Under the pieces are notes generated by a model. The model did not search any database. It had not been told where the DNA came from and saw nothing but the letters and a program-made list of their open reading frames with translations. The translations under genes and the position numbers were made by a program. This document shows, in pieces, positions 25,422 through 33,260 of a DNA stretch of 64,000 nt (positions are counted from its first letter, which is position 1; each line of letters opens with the position of its first letter). The stretch is from Shewanella pneumatophori (lineage in GTDB: Bacteria; Pseudomonadota; Gammaproteobacteria; Enterobacterales; Shewanellaceae), in contig NZ_JAKILB010000003.1 of NCBI RefSeq assembly GCF_023283895.1, positions 310,001 through 374,000 of the forward strand. The letters are read 5' to 3'.

Positions 25422-25686
25422 TACCAATCAGTATAAACATTTAGTCACTCAGCGAGAGTTTAGCGGTTTTGAGGCAAGGCAACGAGTGAAGAGCATAGTT
25501 GTTCTACATTCGAGCTCGTTAACACAACATCAGAATCGCTAAAACTCGCCATTCTGGAACGTTTTTGGCTGCCTACTTCTGCGTTGAATAGCTTTATAAG
25601 GGAATAACCATTATTGCAGCTATTCGTCTTGAATTAGTTTGCCAAAAATCGTTCTGAGTTGATCAAATTCTTATACTGATTGATAT
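25421..25686. mobile_element. MITE-like element, 266 bp
   Basis: Left end ATACCAATCAGTATAA (25421-25436) is the inverted counterpart, with one mismatch, of the right end TTATACTGATTGATAT (25671-25686). No transposase is encoded; the interior has no convincing gene. TA stands on both sides (a possible TA target duplication). The left end is found again, alone, at 15025. It separates the acetyltransferase gene from the RyhB pair. Confidence 0.6.
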
Positions 25687-25768
25687 AACTGCTCGCTTTA
25701 ATGTCTGCTGGTTCCCCCCCATCAAAGTAAAAAAACTTAATAGAATGTGACAAAAGTGTAGATAACAC

Positions 25769-25799
25769 TTGCAAAGCTAAATGAGAATGATTATTGTTA
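25769..25799 (+). promoter_or_regulatory. Promoter and Fur box of RyhB copy 1
   Basis: TTGCAA (25769-25774) and TATTGT (25792-25797) are 17 bp apart. A Fur-type operator (AAATGAGAATGATTATTG..., 25779-25799) covers the spacer and -10. Iron-bound Fur would block the promoter. Confidence 0.75.
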
Positions 25800-25803
25800 A
25801 CTC

Positions 25804-25955
25804 GCGTTCCAGAACTCGGAATTACGGATAAAGTTCTCATCATCTTTACCTGCATAGAGTTCTTTATGCCTTTGACCATCTTTGCGGTCAGGGGTATTAG
25901 CACGACATTGCTCACACACTCTTAAGTGGCCGGGATTCTTTCCCGGCTTTTTTTT
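25804..25955 (+). ncRNA. ryhB: RyhB-type small RNA, copy 1
   Basis: About 152 nt. The segment AGCACGACATTGCTCACA at 25899-25916 is the hallmark core of enterobacterial and Vibrio RyhB, which pairs with target mRNAs with Hfq. A terminator (GCCGGGA, TTCTT, TCCCGGC, then eight T) ends at 25955. A Fur-covered promoter lies just upstream. In Shewanella a RyhB homologue is known next to the tungstate transporter region, which agrees with the neighbours here. It would repress iron-using proteins when iron is scarce. The 93-codon minus-strand frame overlapping it is spurious. Confidence 0.85.
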
Positions 25956-26077
25956 GGCTTAATTTCAGCCAATTGCAAATATCAGAGCTTACAAGTAAAG
26001 CAGAACCTCATAACTCACTAATTAATAACAACTAAATCATATTTACATAATTTAGATTAATTTTTAGTGCATTATAC

Positions 26078-26108
26078 TTGCACAATCAAATGATAATGAT
26101 TATTATTT
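26078..26108 (+). promoter_or_regulatory. Promoter and Fur box of RyhB copy 2
   Basis: TTGCAC (26078-26083) and TATTAT (26101-26106) are 17 bp apart. The Fur operator at 26088-26108 (AAATGATAATGATTATTATT) is close to the ideal GATAATGATAATCATTATC pattern and better than that of copy 1. Confidence 0.8.
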
Positions 26109-26112
26109 ACAT

Positions 26113-26230
26113 GCGTTCCAGAACTCGTAGTTACTTAAAGGCATCTCATCTCCTTAAAGTTAGAGTTTTATTAAGCACGACATTGCTCACACACTCTTTG
26201 TGGCCGGGATTTTATCCCGGCTATTTTTTT
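26113..26230 (+). ncRNA. ryhB: RyhB-type small RNA, copy 2
   Basis: About 118 nt, tandem paralogue of the sRNA at 25804. Identical in the first 15 nt (GCGTTCCAGAACTCG) and in the core at 26174-26191 (AGCACGACATTGCTCACA) plus seven following bases, but the middle differs and is about 35 nt shorter. Terminator stem 26203-26221 (GCCGGGAT/ATCCCGGC) and T-tract to 26230. It has its own Fur-type promoter, so the two can be expressed separately. Shared core predicts shared targets; the divergent middle could add specific ones. Confidence 0.85.
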
Positions 26231-26388
26231 GCCTAGCATTTATTAATCCTAATTAAATCAATAAAATATTATCGGCAAAGCAGTAGCTTGCAGCGGAATA
26301 ATAAGAGGCAAACAGTGGAATGTTAAGCAGCAAGTTAGGAATAAGCTGCTGCGAGGATAAGTTGCATAAGCGAGATTAGTCACCCGCT

Positions 26389-26422
26389 AAAAACAACAAC
26401 GGGTAGCTACTTGGCTACCCGT
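26389..26422 (-). terminator. Terminator after the kinase gene
   Basis: ACGGGTAGC and GCTACCCGT pair; the minus strand continues into TTGTTGTTTTTAG. Lies about 55 bp after the kinase stop. Confidence 0.65.
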
Positions 26423-26475
26423 CTAACTATCTAGCTAATCAATCTAACAACTTAGTAAGCTTAGCCTGTTCATTG

Positions 26476-28614
26476 TTAGTCTTTAGGTTTATCAAGGTGC
26501 TGACCATTAAACTGCAGACCTTCATAAGGCGTGTTAACTTGCTCCTCTATCGCTTTATGATACAGGCCAATAGTAAACAAGCTGCCTTTACCCACTGTAG
26601 AGCTCACCTCAATGGTGCCGCCAATACGCTTAATAATGCCGTAGCTGAGTGATAAACCTAAGCCAGTACCGTCTTTACGCGTGGTATAGAAAGGATCGAA
26701 AATGCGGTTAAGTTCCTCTTCAGGGATCCCCTTACCTTCATCTTCAACCTCAATTTTAACCCCTACAGGATCGCCGCGTTGCACCCAATCATAAGTGCGG
26801 ATCCAGATCTGGCCTTTGCCATCCATCGCGTGAGCAGCGTTTACCACTAAGTTAATCAGTACCTGCAATAACTGCGGACGGTTAACTTGAATTGGATAGC
26901 TAGCATTAAGTTCTTGGTTGAGCACCACTTGCTGTTTTTGAATCGAATGACGCACCAGCACCAGCATCTCTTCGATAATCGGCGTGATCTGATGCATTTC
27001 AAGCGGCGCATTAAACTCACCTGGGCGGCTGTATTGCAGCAGGCTACGAATAATCGTGCTAATACGGCCAACTTGTTGAATAACTAGCTCAATTTCTTCT
27101 TCAACATCGGCAGCCCTGTCACCAAGCTCATACTTAAGCAGCTCCATATTGCCTAAGATCACTGCTGTTGGGTTATTGATCTCATGGGCAATACCCGCGG
27201 TAAGCTCACCGAGTGCTGTGAGCTTTTCGTTAATCACCAACTGCTGACGCGTTTCGTTAAGTAGTGCGACGTTAGCTTGTAGCTCTTCTGTTTTCTCTTG
27301 CAGGCTACGAGTACGCTCTTCAACCTTGACCTCTAGTTGCTCCGCTGCCGCCTGAATCTGACTATTTCGACGCTGCAATAAGTCCAACATGCGGTCAAAC
27401 TGCTCAGCAAGATTAGACAACTCATTATCACTATCAAGACCTAATGAACCAATACGCAAGTTACGCCCAGATTGCACCGCTTTGACCACATGGTGAATAC
27501 GCTCAATCGGTTGCAATAAGCTGTAAGCGCCGCGATAAACTAGCCAACCAGACACCAGTAGTACCAGCATTAAAATGGTACCTAACTCAATAATGTTTAA
27601 CAGGTAATTATGGATAAACGGCGATTCGGAAAATCCGGTATAGATCATACCGATACGCTTACCATTAATATCTTCAAGCGGAGAGTAAGCCGAGATAAAC
27701 CAGTCGTTAAATACAAAGGCTCGGTCAACCCATAGTAGCCCTTGGTTAAGCACTTTTTCACGTACCTCAGACGACACTAAACTGCCCAAAGCACGTCCCT
27801 TTTGGTCATCACCTTTCGGGAAAAAGTGCAAAGGTACGTTAGTACTAATACGGATATTATCAAGGAAGATAGTTACTGTGCCGATTGAGCGTTCAGGCAA
27901 GGTGCCTTTGTCGTAAACTAAGTCGCGAATATGGTCGACAATGCGGGTATCACGGTTAAGCATTATGCCGCCGTCGAGGTACCAAGCCACATTGCCATTT
28001 TTACCTACCACAGGTAATAAACTGCGGCTCAACAGGCCACGCTTCTCTTGGCCTTTAATCGGTTCATGGGCGCGTTGGGTTTTGATCACACTGATTTGTG
28101 CACGCTCGGCCAGCACGGGATCAATCCGTGCCAATCGGCTTGAATCTAGAACCATTAAGCCTGAGAAAGGCTCTACACCTTCAATATGCGGTAGCATCTG
28201 CCTAAGATCCGGATCTGCCGCCGCCTCTGATACACTGATCAGACGTAAAAAGTCCAAATTAAGATCTTTCTTCGCCTGCTCTAATACCAGCTGCAAATTA
28301 GCACGCTGCTCAATCGAGTCACGGCCCATCTGCCTAAAATCATTTTGAAACGGCCAAGATTCCATAACCAATTGCAGTTGGTTTTCTTGATTATCTTGTA
28401 CCGTTATCAAGGTGCTGTTTGCTACAGTCAAATCGGCTTTGACCTTCATAAACAGCTGTTTGCCAGTGTAACTAATATTCCAATAGATGGTAATAAACAC
28501 CAAGCTAACTAGGGTTAGCAAGATCGGCAACAAGGTTAAAATCAAGATGCGATAGCGCACCTTAGCTTGCATTTGCTGCCAACTCACACCAAACATATTG
28601 GAAAAAAACGACAC
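26476..28614 (-). CDS. Sensor histidine kinase with periplasmic sensor domain
   Basis: 712 aa. Membrane helix at about residues 22-44, a large periplasmic region of about 290 residues (double-Cache-like, inference), second helix at about 337-360, HAMP, a coiled coil (AAAEQLEVKVEERTRSLQEKTEEL), then HisKA with the H-box ELTAGIAHEINNPTAVILGN and an ATPase domain (N-box VINLVVNAAHAM, VEDEGKGIPEEE, GTGLGLSLSYGI). It follows the sigma-54 response-regulator gene on the same strand, so the two are a pair. Placement opposite the tungstate/Moco operon suggests that operon is a target (inference). Ligand unknown. Confidence 0.9.
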   Translation of the reverse strand: MSFFSNMFGVSWQQMQAKVRYRILILTLLPILLTLVSLVFITIYWNISYTGKQLFMKVKADLTVANSTLITVQDNQENQLQLVMESWPFQNDFRQMGRDSIEQRANLQLVLEQAKKDLNLDFLRLISVSEAAADPDLRQMLPHIEGVEPFSGLMVLDSSRLARIDPVLAERAQISVIKTQRAHEPIKGQEKRGLLSRSLLPVVGKNGNVAWYLDGGIMLNRDTRIVDHIRDLVYDKGTLPERSIGTVTIFLDNIRISTNVPLHFFPKGDDQKGRALGSLVSSEVREKVLNQGLLWVDRAFVFNDWFISAYSPLEDINGKRIGMIYTGFSESPFIHNYLLNIIELGTILMLVLLVSGWLVYRGAYSLLQPIERIHHVVKAVQSGRNLRIGSLGLDSDNELSNLAEQFDRMLDLLQRRNSQIQAAAEQLEVKVEERTRSLQEKTEELQANVALLNETRQQLVINEKLTALGELTAGIAHEINNPTAVILGNMELLKYELGDRAADVEEEIELVIQQVGRISTIIRSLLQYSRPGEFNAPLEMHQITPIIEEMLVLVRHSIQKQQVVLNQELNASYPIQVNRPQLLQVLINLVVNAAHAMDGKGQIWIRTYDWVQRGDPVGVKIEVEDEGKGIPEEELNRIFDPFYTTRKDGTGLGLSLSYGIIKRIGGTIEVSSTVGKGSLFTIGLYHKAIEEQVNTPYEGLQFNGQHLDKPKD

Positions 28615-28692
28615 CTAAACTCCCCTTAGAGTGATGTTAATAACACCAGTTAACTAACACTGAGCCGAAAAATGCATGCTCTGCTATTAGTC

Positions 28693-30054
28693 TTACTCGG
28701 CTTCACCACCGAACCACTCTTTATATTTACGATCGAGCGTCTTACGTGACACACCTAGGTCGCGGGCAGCAGCAGATTTATTACCGCCGTGCATATCAAC
28801 CACTCGGGTTACATGGTCACGTTCAACATCTTTAAGCGCCCATTGTAATGGATAACCGGACTCGACCGCCATTTCTGCTTTCGGTTGTACTTTCCAATAC
28901 TCTGCTGGCGGCTTGCCTAGCAAGATACAACGCTCGATCATATTACGTAATTCGCGGATATTACCAGGCCACTCGTGTTGTTGCAGTTTGAGTAGATCTT
29001 CATGGCTCCACACCACTTCTTTTACCCCCAATTCAGCCGCTAGCTGGCAGGTAAAGTGATGCGTTAACTCAACAATATCTTCAGGACGTTCCCGTAGTGG
29101 CGGAATAACAATATCGAGCACATTTAAACGATAGAAAAGATCGCGTCTAAAGTTTCCGGCCTCAACTTCTTCCGACAACTTACGGTTAGTTGCAGCAAGT
29201 ACCCGTACATCAATATTGATCTCTTTTTCACTACCCACAGGACGAATAGTGCGCTGCTCAAGTACTCGCAGTAATGCAGTTTGCATCTTCAGCGGCATTT
29301 CACCGATTTCATCAAGGAAGATAGTACCACCTGAGGCAAAGCTAAATAGTCCCTCACGATTACCTTTAGCACCGGTAAATGAGCCAGCCGAGTGGCCAAA
29401 GAGTTCGCTTTCTAAAAGCTCAGGTGCAATTGCGCCACAGTTAACCGGTACAAATGGGCCTTGGCGGCCACTTAAAATATGTAGCTGGCGTGCAACCAGT
29501 TCTTTACCAGTGCCTGACTCACCCTCAATCAATACCACTGCATTAGTTGGCGCAACACGTTCAATAACATGTTTTACCTCAGTCATGGCATCACTTTGAC
29601 CAATAATGGTCGATGATTGATTGAATGACACTTCACGGCGCAACATTAAGTTTTCGCGCTTAAGCAAACGACGCTCGATACAGCGGTCAACTGCCTTCAT
29701 CATCTGCTCAAGGTGGAATGGTTTCATTATGAAGTCTGAAGCACCAGCGCGCAGCGCCTTAATCGCCACATCCATATCGGCATAGCCAGTCATAAAGATG
29801 ATGTCAGAGCGTCTTTCTTGATCGTTTAGTGCTTCATGCCATTCAATACCTGAACGGCCAGGCAAGCGGATATCAACAATTAGCAGGTCAAAATGACAAC
29901 GCGAGCGCAGTTGCTCAGCATCCTCAACGCTTGAGGCGGTTTCAACGAGAGCAAACTTTTTAGCTAAGGCTTTTTTCAAAAAGCTACGCATGCCCGGTTC
30001 ATCATCAACAATCAATACAGATACAGCAGAAGGAAGTGGCTTCATATTATTCAT
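28693..30054 (-). CDS. Sigma-54-dependent response regulator (NtrC family)
   Basis: About 453 aa from the ATG at 30054 (GGGA six bases upstream); the frame extends to an ATG at 30114. Receiver domain (VLIVDDEPGM, phospho-Asp in LLIVDIRLPG), AAA+ domain (Walker A GESGTGKE, Walker B GGTIFLDEIGEM) and Fis-type helix-turn-helix (NKSAAARDLGVSRKTLDRKY). The sigma-54 contact loop reads GSFTGA instead of the usual GAFTGA. Pairs with the kinase at 26476. A -24/-12 promoter for the divergent tup operon lies in the intergenic region, a likely direct target. Confidence 0.9.
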   Translation of the reverse strand: MNNMKPLPSAVSVLIVDDEPGMRSFLKKALAKKFALVETASSVEDAEQLRSRCHFDLLIVDIRLPGRSGIEWHEALNDQERRSDIIFMTGYADMDVAIKALRAGASDFIMKPFHLEQMMKAVDRCIERRLLKRENLMLRREVSFNQSSTIIGQSDAMTEVKHVIERVAPTNAVVLIEGESGTGKELVARQLHILSGRQGPFVPVNCGAIAPELLESELFGHSAGSFTGAKGNREGLFSFASGGTIFLDEIGEMPLKMQTALLRVLEQRTIRPVGSEKEINIDVRVLAATNRKLSEEVEAGNFRRDLFYRLNVLDIVIPPLRERPEDIVELTHHFTCQLAAELGVKEVVWSHEDLLKLQQHEWPGNIRELRNMIERCILLGKPPAEYWKVQPKAEMAVESGYPLQWALKDVERDHVTRVVDMHGGNKSAAARDLGVSRKTLDRKYKEWFGGEAE

Positions 30055-30157
30055 TCTCTGTCCCAGCTTGTCGTTTGAGGGACATTTTGACTCATTATGT
30101 AATAAGTCTAACATTGAACTAGTCTAAATAGGTCACTATGAACCATATAATCGCGAC

Positions 30158-30226
30158 CTTGGGACATAATGTCTGTGCTTTTTATGTCATCAATGCGATC
30201 TAGATCACAGCATAAAACACTAGTGT
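30158..30226. promoter_or_regulatory. Candidate activator and CRP sites in the kinase-regulator/tup intergenic region
   Basis: Three palindromes: GACATAATGTC at 30163-30173 (candidate NtrC-type upstream site), a CRP-like site TGCGA-N6-TCACA at 30194-30209, and ACACTAGTGT at 30217-30226. All lie within 100 bp upstream of the sigma-54 promoter. Confidence 0.45.
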
Positions 30227-30251
30227 GAACTGAACGAATCCGATTACAGTC

Positions 30252-30267
30252 TGGCATCAAACTTGCT
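30252..30267 (+). promoter_or_regulatory. Sigma-54 promoter of the tup operon
   Basis: TGGCATCAAACTTGCT: TGGCA and TTGC with the GG and GC elements exactly ten bases apart, as the -24/-12 class requires. Transcription would start near 30279, 63 bases before the tupA ATG. Confidence 0.7.
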
Positions 30268-30341
30268 TTTAACGGGGGTATTCAATTTTGTTCAGACCCT
30301 CAGGTATCGAGAGGTCTATTTTATTTTCCATAGGAGCTAAA

Positions 30342-31154
30342 ATGTTAAACCTTAAACGCGCTATTGGTCTTGCGGTTACCGCAGCACTGTTTGTTGGCAT
30401 GCCAGTGCAAGCTACTGAAGTGATTAAGCTTGCTACCACTACCAGTACTGAAAACTCAGGCCTACTAAAGAACCTTCTACCTAAGTTTGAAGCAGAGTCT
30501 GGCTACAAAGTTCAAGTAATTGCTACTGGTACAGGTAAGGCGCTAAAACTTGCACGTCAAGGCGATGTTGATGTTGTAATGACTCACGCTCCAGGTGCTG
30601 AAGCTAAATTCGTTGAAGAAGGTTACGGCCGTCTACCACGTGGCATTATGGAAAACGATTTCGTTGTTCTTGGTCCTAAGAACGACCCAGCTAAAATCCG
30701 CTCAAGCAAAACAGCTGAAGAAGCGTTTGCTAAAATCGCTAAATCAGGTGTGCCTTTCATTTCTCGTGGTGACAACTCAGGCACCAACATGAAAGAACTA
30801 CTTGTATGGAAAAACGCTAATATTACTCCAGACTTCAAAGGCTACACAGCAGTTGGTCAAGGTATGGGCAAAACGCTATTAATGGCTAGTGAATTAGAGG
30901 CTTATACACTATCTGACCGTGGTACTTTCGTTGCTTATTCAGGTAAAATAGACCTAGCAGTTGATTTCGATGGCGGCCCAGCTCTAGCTAACCCGTACCA
31001 AATCATCCTAATCAGCGATAGCAAGTACCCAACGCTAAATCACAAAGGTGCTAAAGCACTAAGTGACTGGCTGATCAGCGCTGAAGCGCAAGGCATGATC
31101 AATAATTACAAAGTTCAGGGAGAACAATTGTTCAAGGCAACATATAGCGAATGA
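30342..31154 (+). CDS. tupA: Tungstate ABC transporter, substrate-binding protein
   Basis: 270 aa from ATG 30342, which has TAGGAG five to six bases upstream; the frame opening at 30288 lacks this. Signal peptide ends at VQA. Mature start EVIKLATTTSTENSGLL carries the TTTS motif that binds the oxyanion in TupA; VDVVMTHAPGAEAKF and FISRGDNSGTN are other family segments. The protein captures tungstate (TupA binds it far better than molybdate) in the periplasm. tupB overlaps the stop by four bases. Confidence 0.9.
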   Translation: MLNLKRAIGLAVTAALFVGMPVQATEVIKLATTTSTENSGLLKNLLPKFEAESGYKVQVIATGTGKALKLARQGDVDVVMTHAPGAEAKFVEEGYGRLPRGIMENDFVVLGPKNDPAKIRSSKTAEEAFAKIAKSGVPFISRGDNSGTNMKELLVWKNANITPDFKGYTAVGQGMGKTLLMASELEAYTLSDRGTFVAYSGKIDLAVDFDGGPALANPYQIILISDSKYPTLNHKGAKALSDWLISAEAQGMINNYKVQGEQLFKATYSE

Positions 31155-31858
31155 ATGAAGGCTGGTTAGCCCTTATACAGCAGGCATTAAGCCTGCTGTT
31201 TTCATTGGACCCCGAAGTGTGGTCCATTATTTCCGTTTCTTTTGCAGTATCATTTGCGGCATTAGCGATCACGCTGTTGCCATCTATGGTATTGGGCTTT
31301 CTCTTGGCCTTTACGCGTTTTCCCGGCCGCTGGTTAGTCACCAACCTTATCCAAACACTGCAATCTATTCCCACCGTTGTAATCGGCCTGTTGGTCTATT
31401 TGCTACTTACCCGTATGGGGCCTTTAGGGGATTTAAAGTGGCTATTCACCCAACAAGGTATGATTCTTGGCCAAATGCTAATTTGTGCACCTGTACTAGT
31501 TGCGATGAGCCAAGCTGCATTTACTAGTGTAGACCGCCGCGCTTGGGAAACCTCTCGCACCTTAGGCGCACCCGCTATGAGTGCTATTTGGGCGGTATGT
31601 AGAGAGCTGAAAGTGCCGCTATTATTAGCGATTGTAGCTGCCTTTAGTCGTATTTTGACTGAAATTGGTTGCTCGATGATGGTCGGCGGTAACATTGCAG
31701 GTGTGACCCGTAATATTCCCACTGCGATTGCACTAGAAACCAGTAAAGGTGATTTTGCTCAAGCCATCGCGCTTGGCTTAGTGTTACTCGTATTGGCGCT
31801 CATTTTGAACTTTGCTTTAGGTACGCTTAGAGGCAAAGCCGAGCCAAGGAGTCATTAA
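31151..31858 (+). CDS. tupB: Tungstate ABC transporter permease
   Basis: 235 aa, about five to six membrane helices, binding-protein-dependent permease family. The EAA-like cytoplasmic loop is in AWETSRTLGAPAMSAIWAV near residues 132-150, where the ATPase docks. Further conserved: SRILTEIGCSMMVGGNIAGVTRNIPTAIALETSKG. Starts with ATGA overlapping tupA and is followed by tupC five bases after its stop, so the three are one operon. Confidence 0.9.
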   Translation: MNEGWLALIQQALSLLFSLDPEVWSIISVSFAVSFAALAITLLPSMVLGFLLAFTRFPGRWLVTNLIQTLQSIPTVVIGLLVYLLLTRMGPLGDLKWLFTQQGMILGQMLICAPVLVAMSQAAFTSVDRRAWETSRTLGAPAMSAIWAVCRELKVPLLLAIVAAFSRILTEIGCSMMVGGNIAGVTRNIPTAIALETSKGDFAQAIALGLVLLVLALILNFALGTLRGKAEPRSH

Positions 31859-31863
31859 CAACA

Positions 31864-32598
31864 ATGGCCACTAACACAGCAAAAATCATTGCCAAAAATA
31901 TCGAGATGCGCTTTGAAGATAAACACCTTTTTAGCGCCGATAAACTGGTATTTGAACAAAACAAAGTGATTCACCTACAAGGTGATAACGGCTGCGGTAA
32001 AACCACGTTGATGAAGCTACTTGCAGGCTTTAATCAACCTACCAAAGGGACGATATACGCCGAAGGCTTTGCCATCGCTCCTTGGTGGCGCAGTAACTCT
32101 ATTACAGGTAAAGCCCTGTATTTACACCAGCATCCCTACCTGTTTGAAGGCAGCGTGATGTATAACCTCACTTACCCATTGCGATTTTTAACCGCAGATA
32201 AAGAGCAGCTAAGCCAACGTACTGAGCAAGCAATTGATAAAGCGCAGCTGCGTCACTTGCTCACCCAAGCGGCATCAAGCTTATCTGGTGGTGAGAAACA
32301 GCGTTTAGCCATTGCTAGAGCTTGGATTATTCAGCCTAAACTATTAATGCTAGATGAGCCGACCTCTAATATGGATAAGCACTCGCAGCATTTGGTGCTA
32401 CAAATGATCGTCGACTTAAAACAACAAGGCACAGGTATGCTAATAAGTAGCCATCAGACTTGTTTGTTAACCCAAGTATGCGATCATGCTTGGCTGGTTA
32501 ATAATAAAACCGTAACCACCGATTATGTGAGCGAATATACGCAAACAGATGATACGAGTAGTCAAATTTCAGCTACATTGAACGTATCGGTTGGCTAA
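31864..32598 (+). CDS. tupC: Tungstate ABC transporter ATPase
   Basis: 244 aa. Walker A GDNGCGKTT near residue 40, signature LSGGEKQRL near 142, Walker B LLMLDEPTSNMD near 162 and the H-loop ISSHQT. The C-terminal 30 residues are variable and lack a TOBE regulatory domain, unlike ModC. Energises TupAB import. Followed after 51 bp by mobA, linking metal import to cofactor synthesis. Confidence 0.9.
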   Translation: MATNTAKIIAKNIEMRFEDKHLFSADKLVFEQNKVIHLQGDNGCGKTTLMKLLAGFNQPTKGTIYAEGFAIAPWWRSNSITGKALYLHQHPYLFEGSVMYNLTYPLRFLTADKEQLSQRTEQAIDKAQLRHLLTQAASSLSGGEKQRLAIARAWIIQPKLLMLDEPTSNMDKHSQHLVLQMIVDLKQQGTGMLISSHQTCLLTQVCDHAWLVNNKTVTTDYVSEYTQTDDTSSQISATLNVSVG

Positions 32599-32649
32599 TA
32601 CCTAATTCATTTTTAGTAAAAAACAGTAATAAACAATAGGGTAACAGTG

Positions 32650-33252
32650 ATGGCAGCACAAGTTGATGCGGTAATCTTGGCAGGCGGTATGGCCAGACGC
32701 ATGGGCGGTAACGATAAAGGTTTAGTTGAGCTGAGAGATCAGCCGATGATTAAACATGCGATTGACAGGATAAAACCTCAAGTTAAGGAGATCCTGATCA
32801 ACGCAAATCGTAACCAAAACCGTTATTCTGAGTTCGGTTTTAAAGTGTTCAGTGATCAAGATAGCGGCTATTTAGGCCCATTGGCAGGTATGATTACCGC
32901 AATGAGCGAGACTGATGCGGAATATTTATTAGTCGTTCCTTGCGATTGCCCACTGTTACCAACTGATTTAGTCGCTAGAATGCTAGCAAAATTAACGGCT
33001 GAAGATGCCGAGCTTGCAGTAGCAAGTGACGGCAAGCGCGAGCAACCAGTAGTCATGTTGCTAAAGCCGAGTTTACGTGAATCAATGAAAGCATTTTTAG
33101 ATGCCGGCGAACGCAAAATCGACTTTTGGTATGCCAAACACCACTATGTTGTTGCTGAGTTTTCTGATCAGCCCAATGCGTTTGTAAACGTAAACACACC
33201 AGAACAAAAACAGCAGCTAGGCGATGCCATAGCTAATGAAGAACATCACTAG
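32650..33252 (+). CDS. mobA: Molybdenum cofactor guanylyltransferase
   Basis: About 200 aa (ATG 32650; a GTG lies at 32647). Joins GMP to molybdopterin to form the MGD cofactor used by formate dehydrogenase and related enzymes. Nucleotide-binding signature [19 protein letters not shown] near residues 10-28; [11 protein letters not shown] near 76; [10 protein letters not shown] near 97 with the metal-binding Asp. Slightly longer C-terminus than average. Sits between tupC and the mobB-moeA fusion, eight bases before the latter. Confidence 0.9.
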   Translation: MAAQVDAVILAGGMARRMGGNDKGLVELRDQPMIKHAIDRIKPQVKEILINANRNQNRYSEFGFKVFSDQDSGYLGPLAGMITAMSETDAEYLLVVPCDCPLLPTDLVARMLAKLTAEDAELAVASDGKREQPVVMLLKPSLRESMKAFLDAGERKIDFWYAKHHYVVAEFSDQPNAFVNVNTPEQKQQLGDAIANEEHH

Positions 33253-33260
33253 AGGTGTAA

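Noticed and set aside
25634..25915. 93-codon minus-strand reading frame
   Set aside because: It is antisense to the first RyhB gene, its promoter and part of the MITE; no ribosome site and no recognisable protein features.
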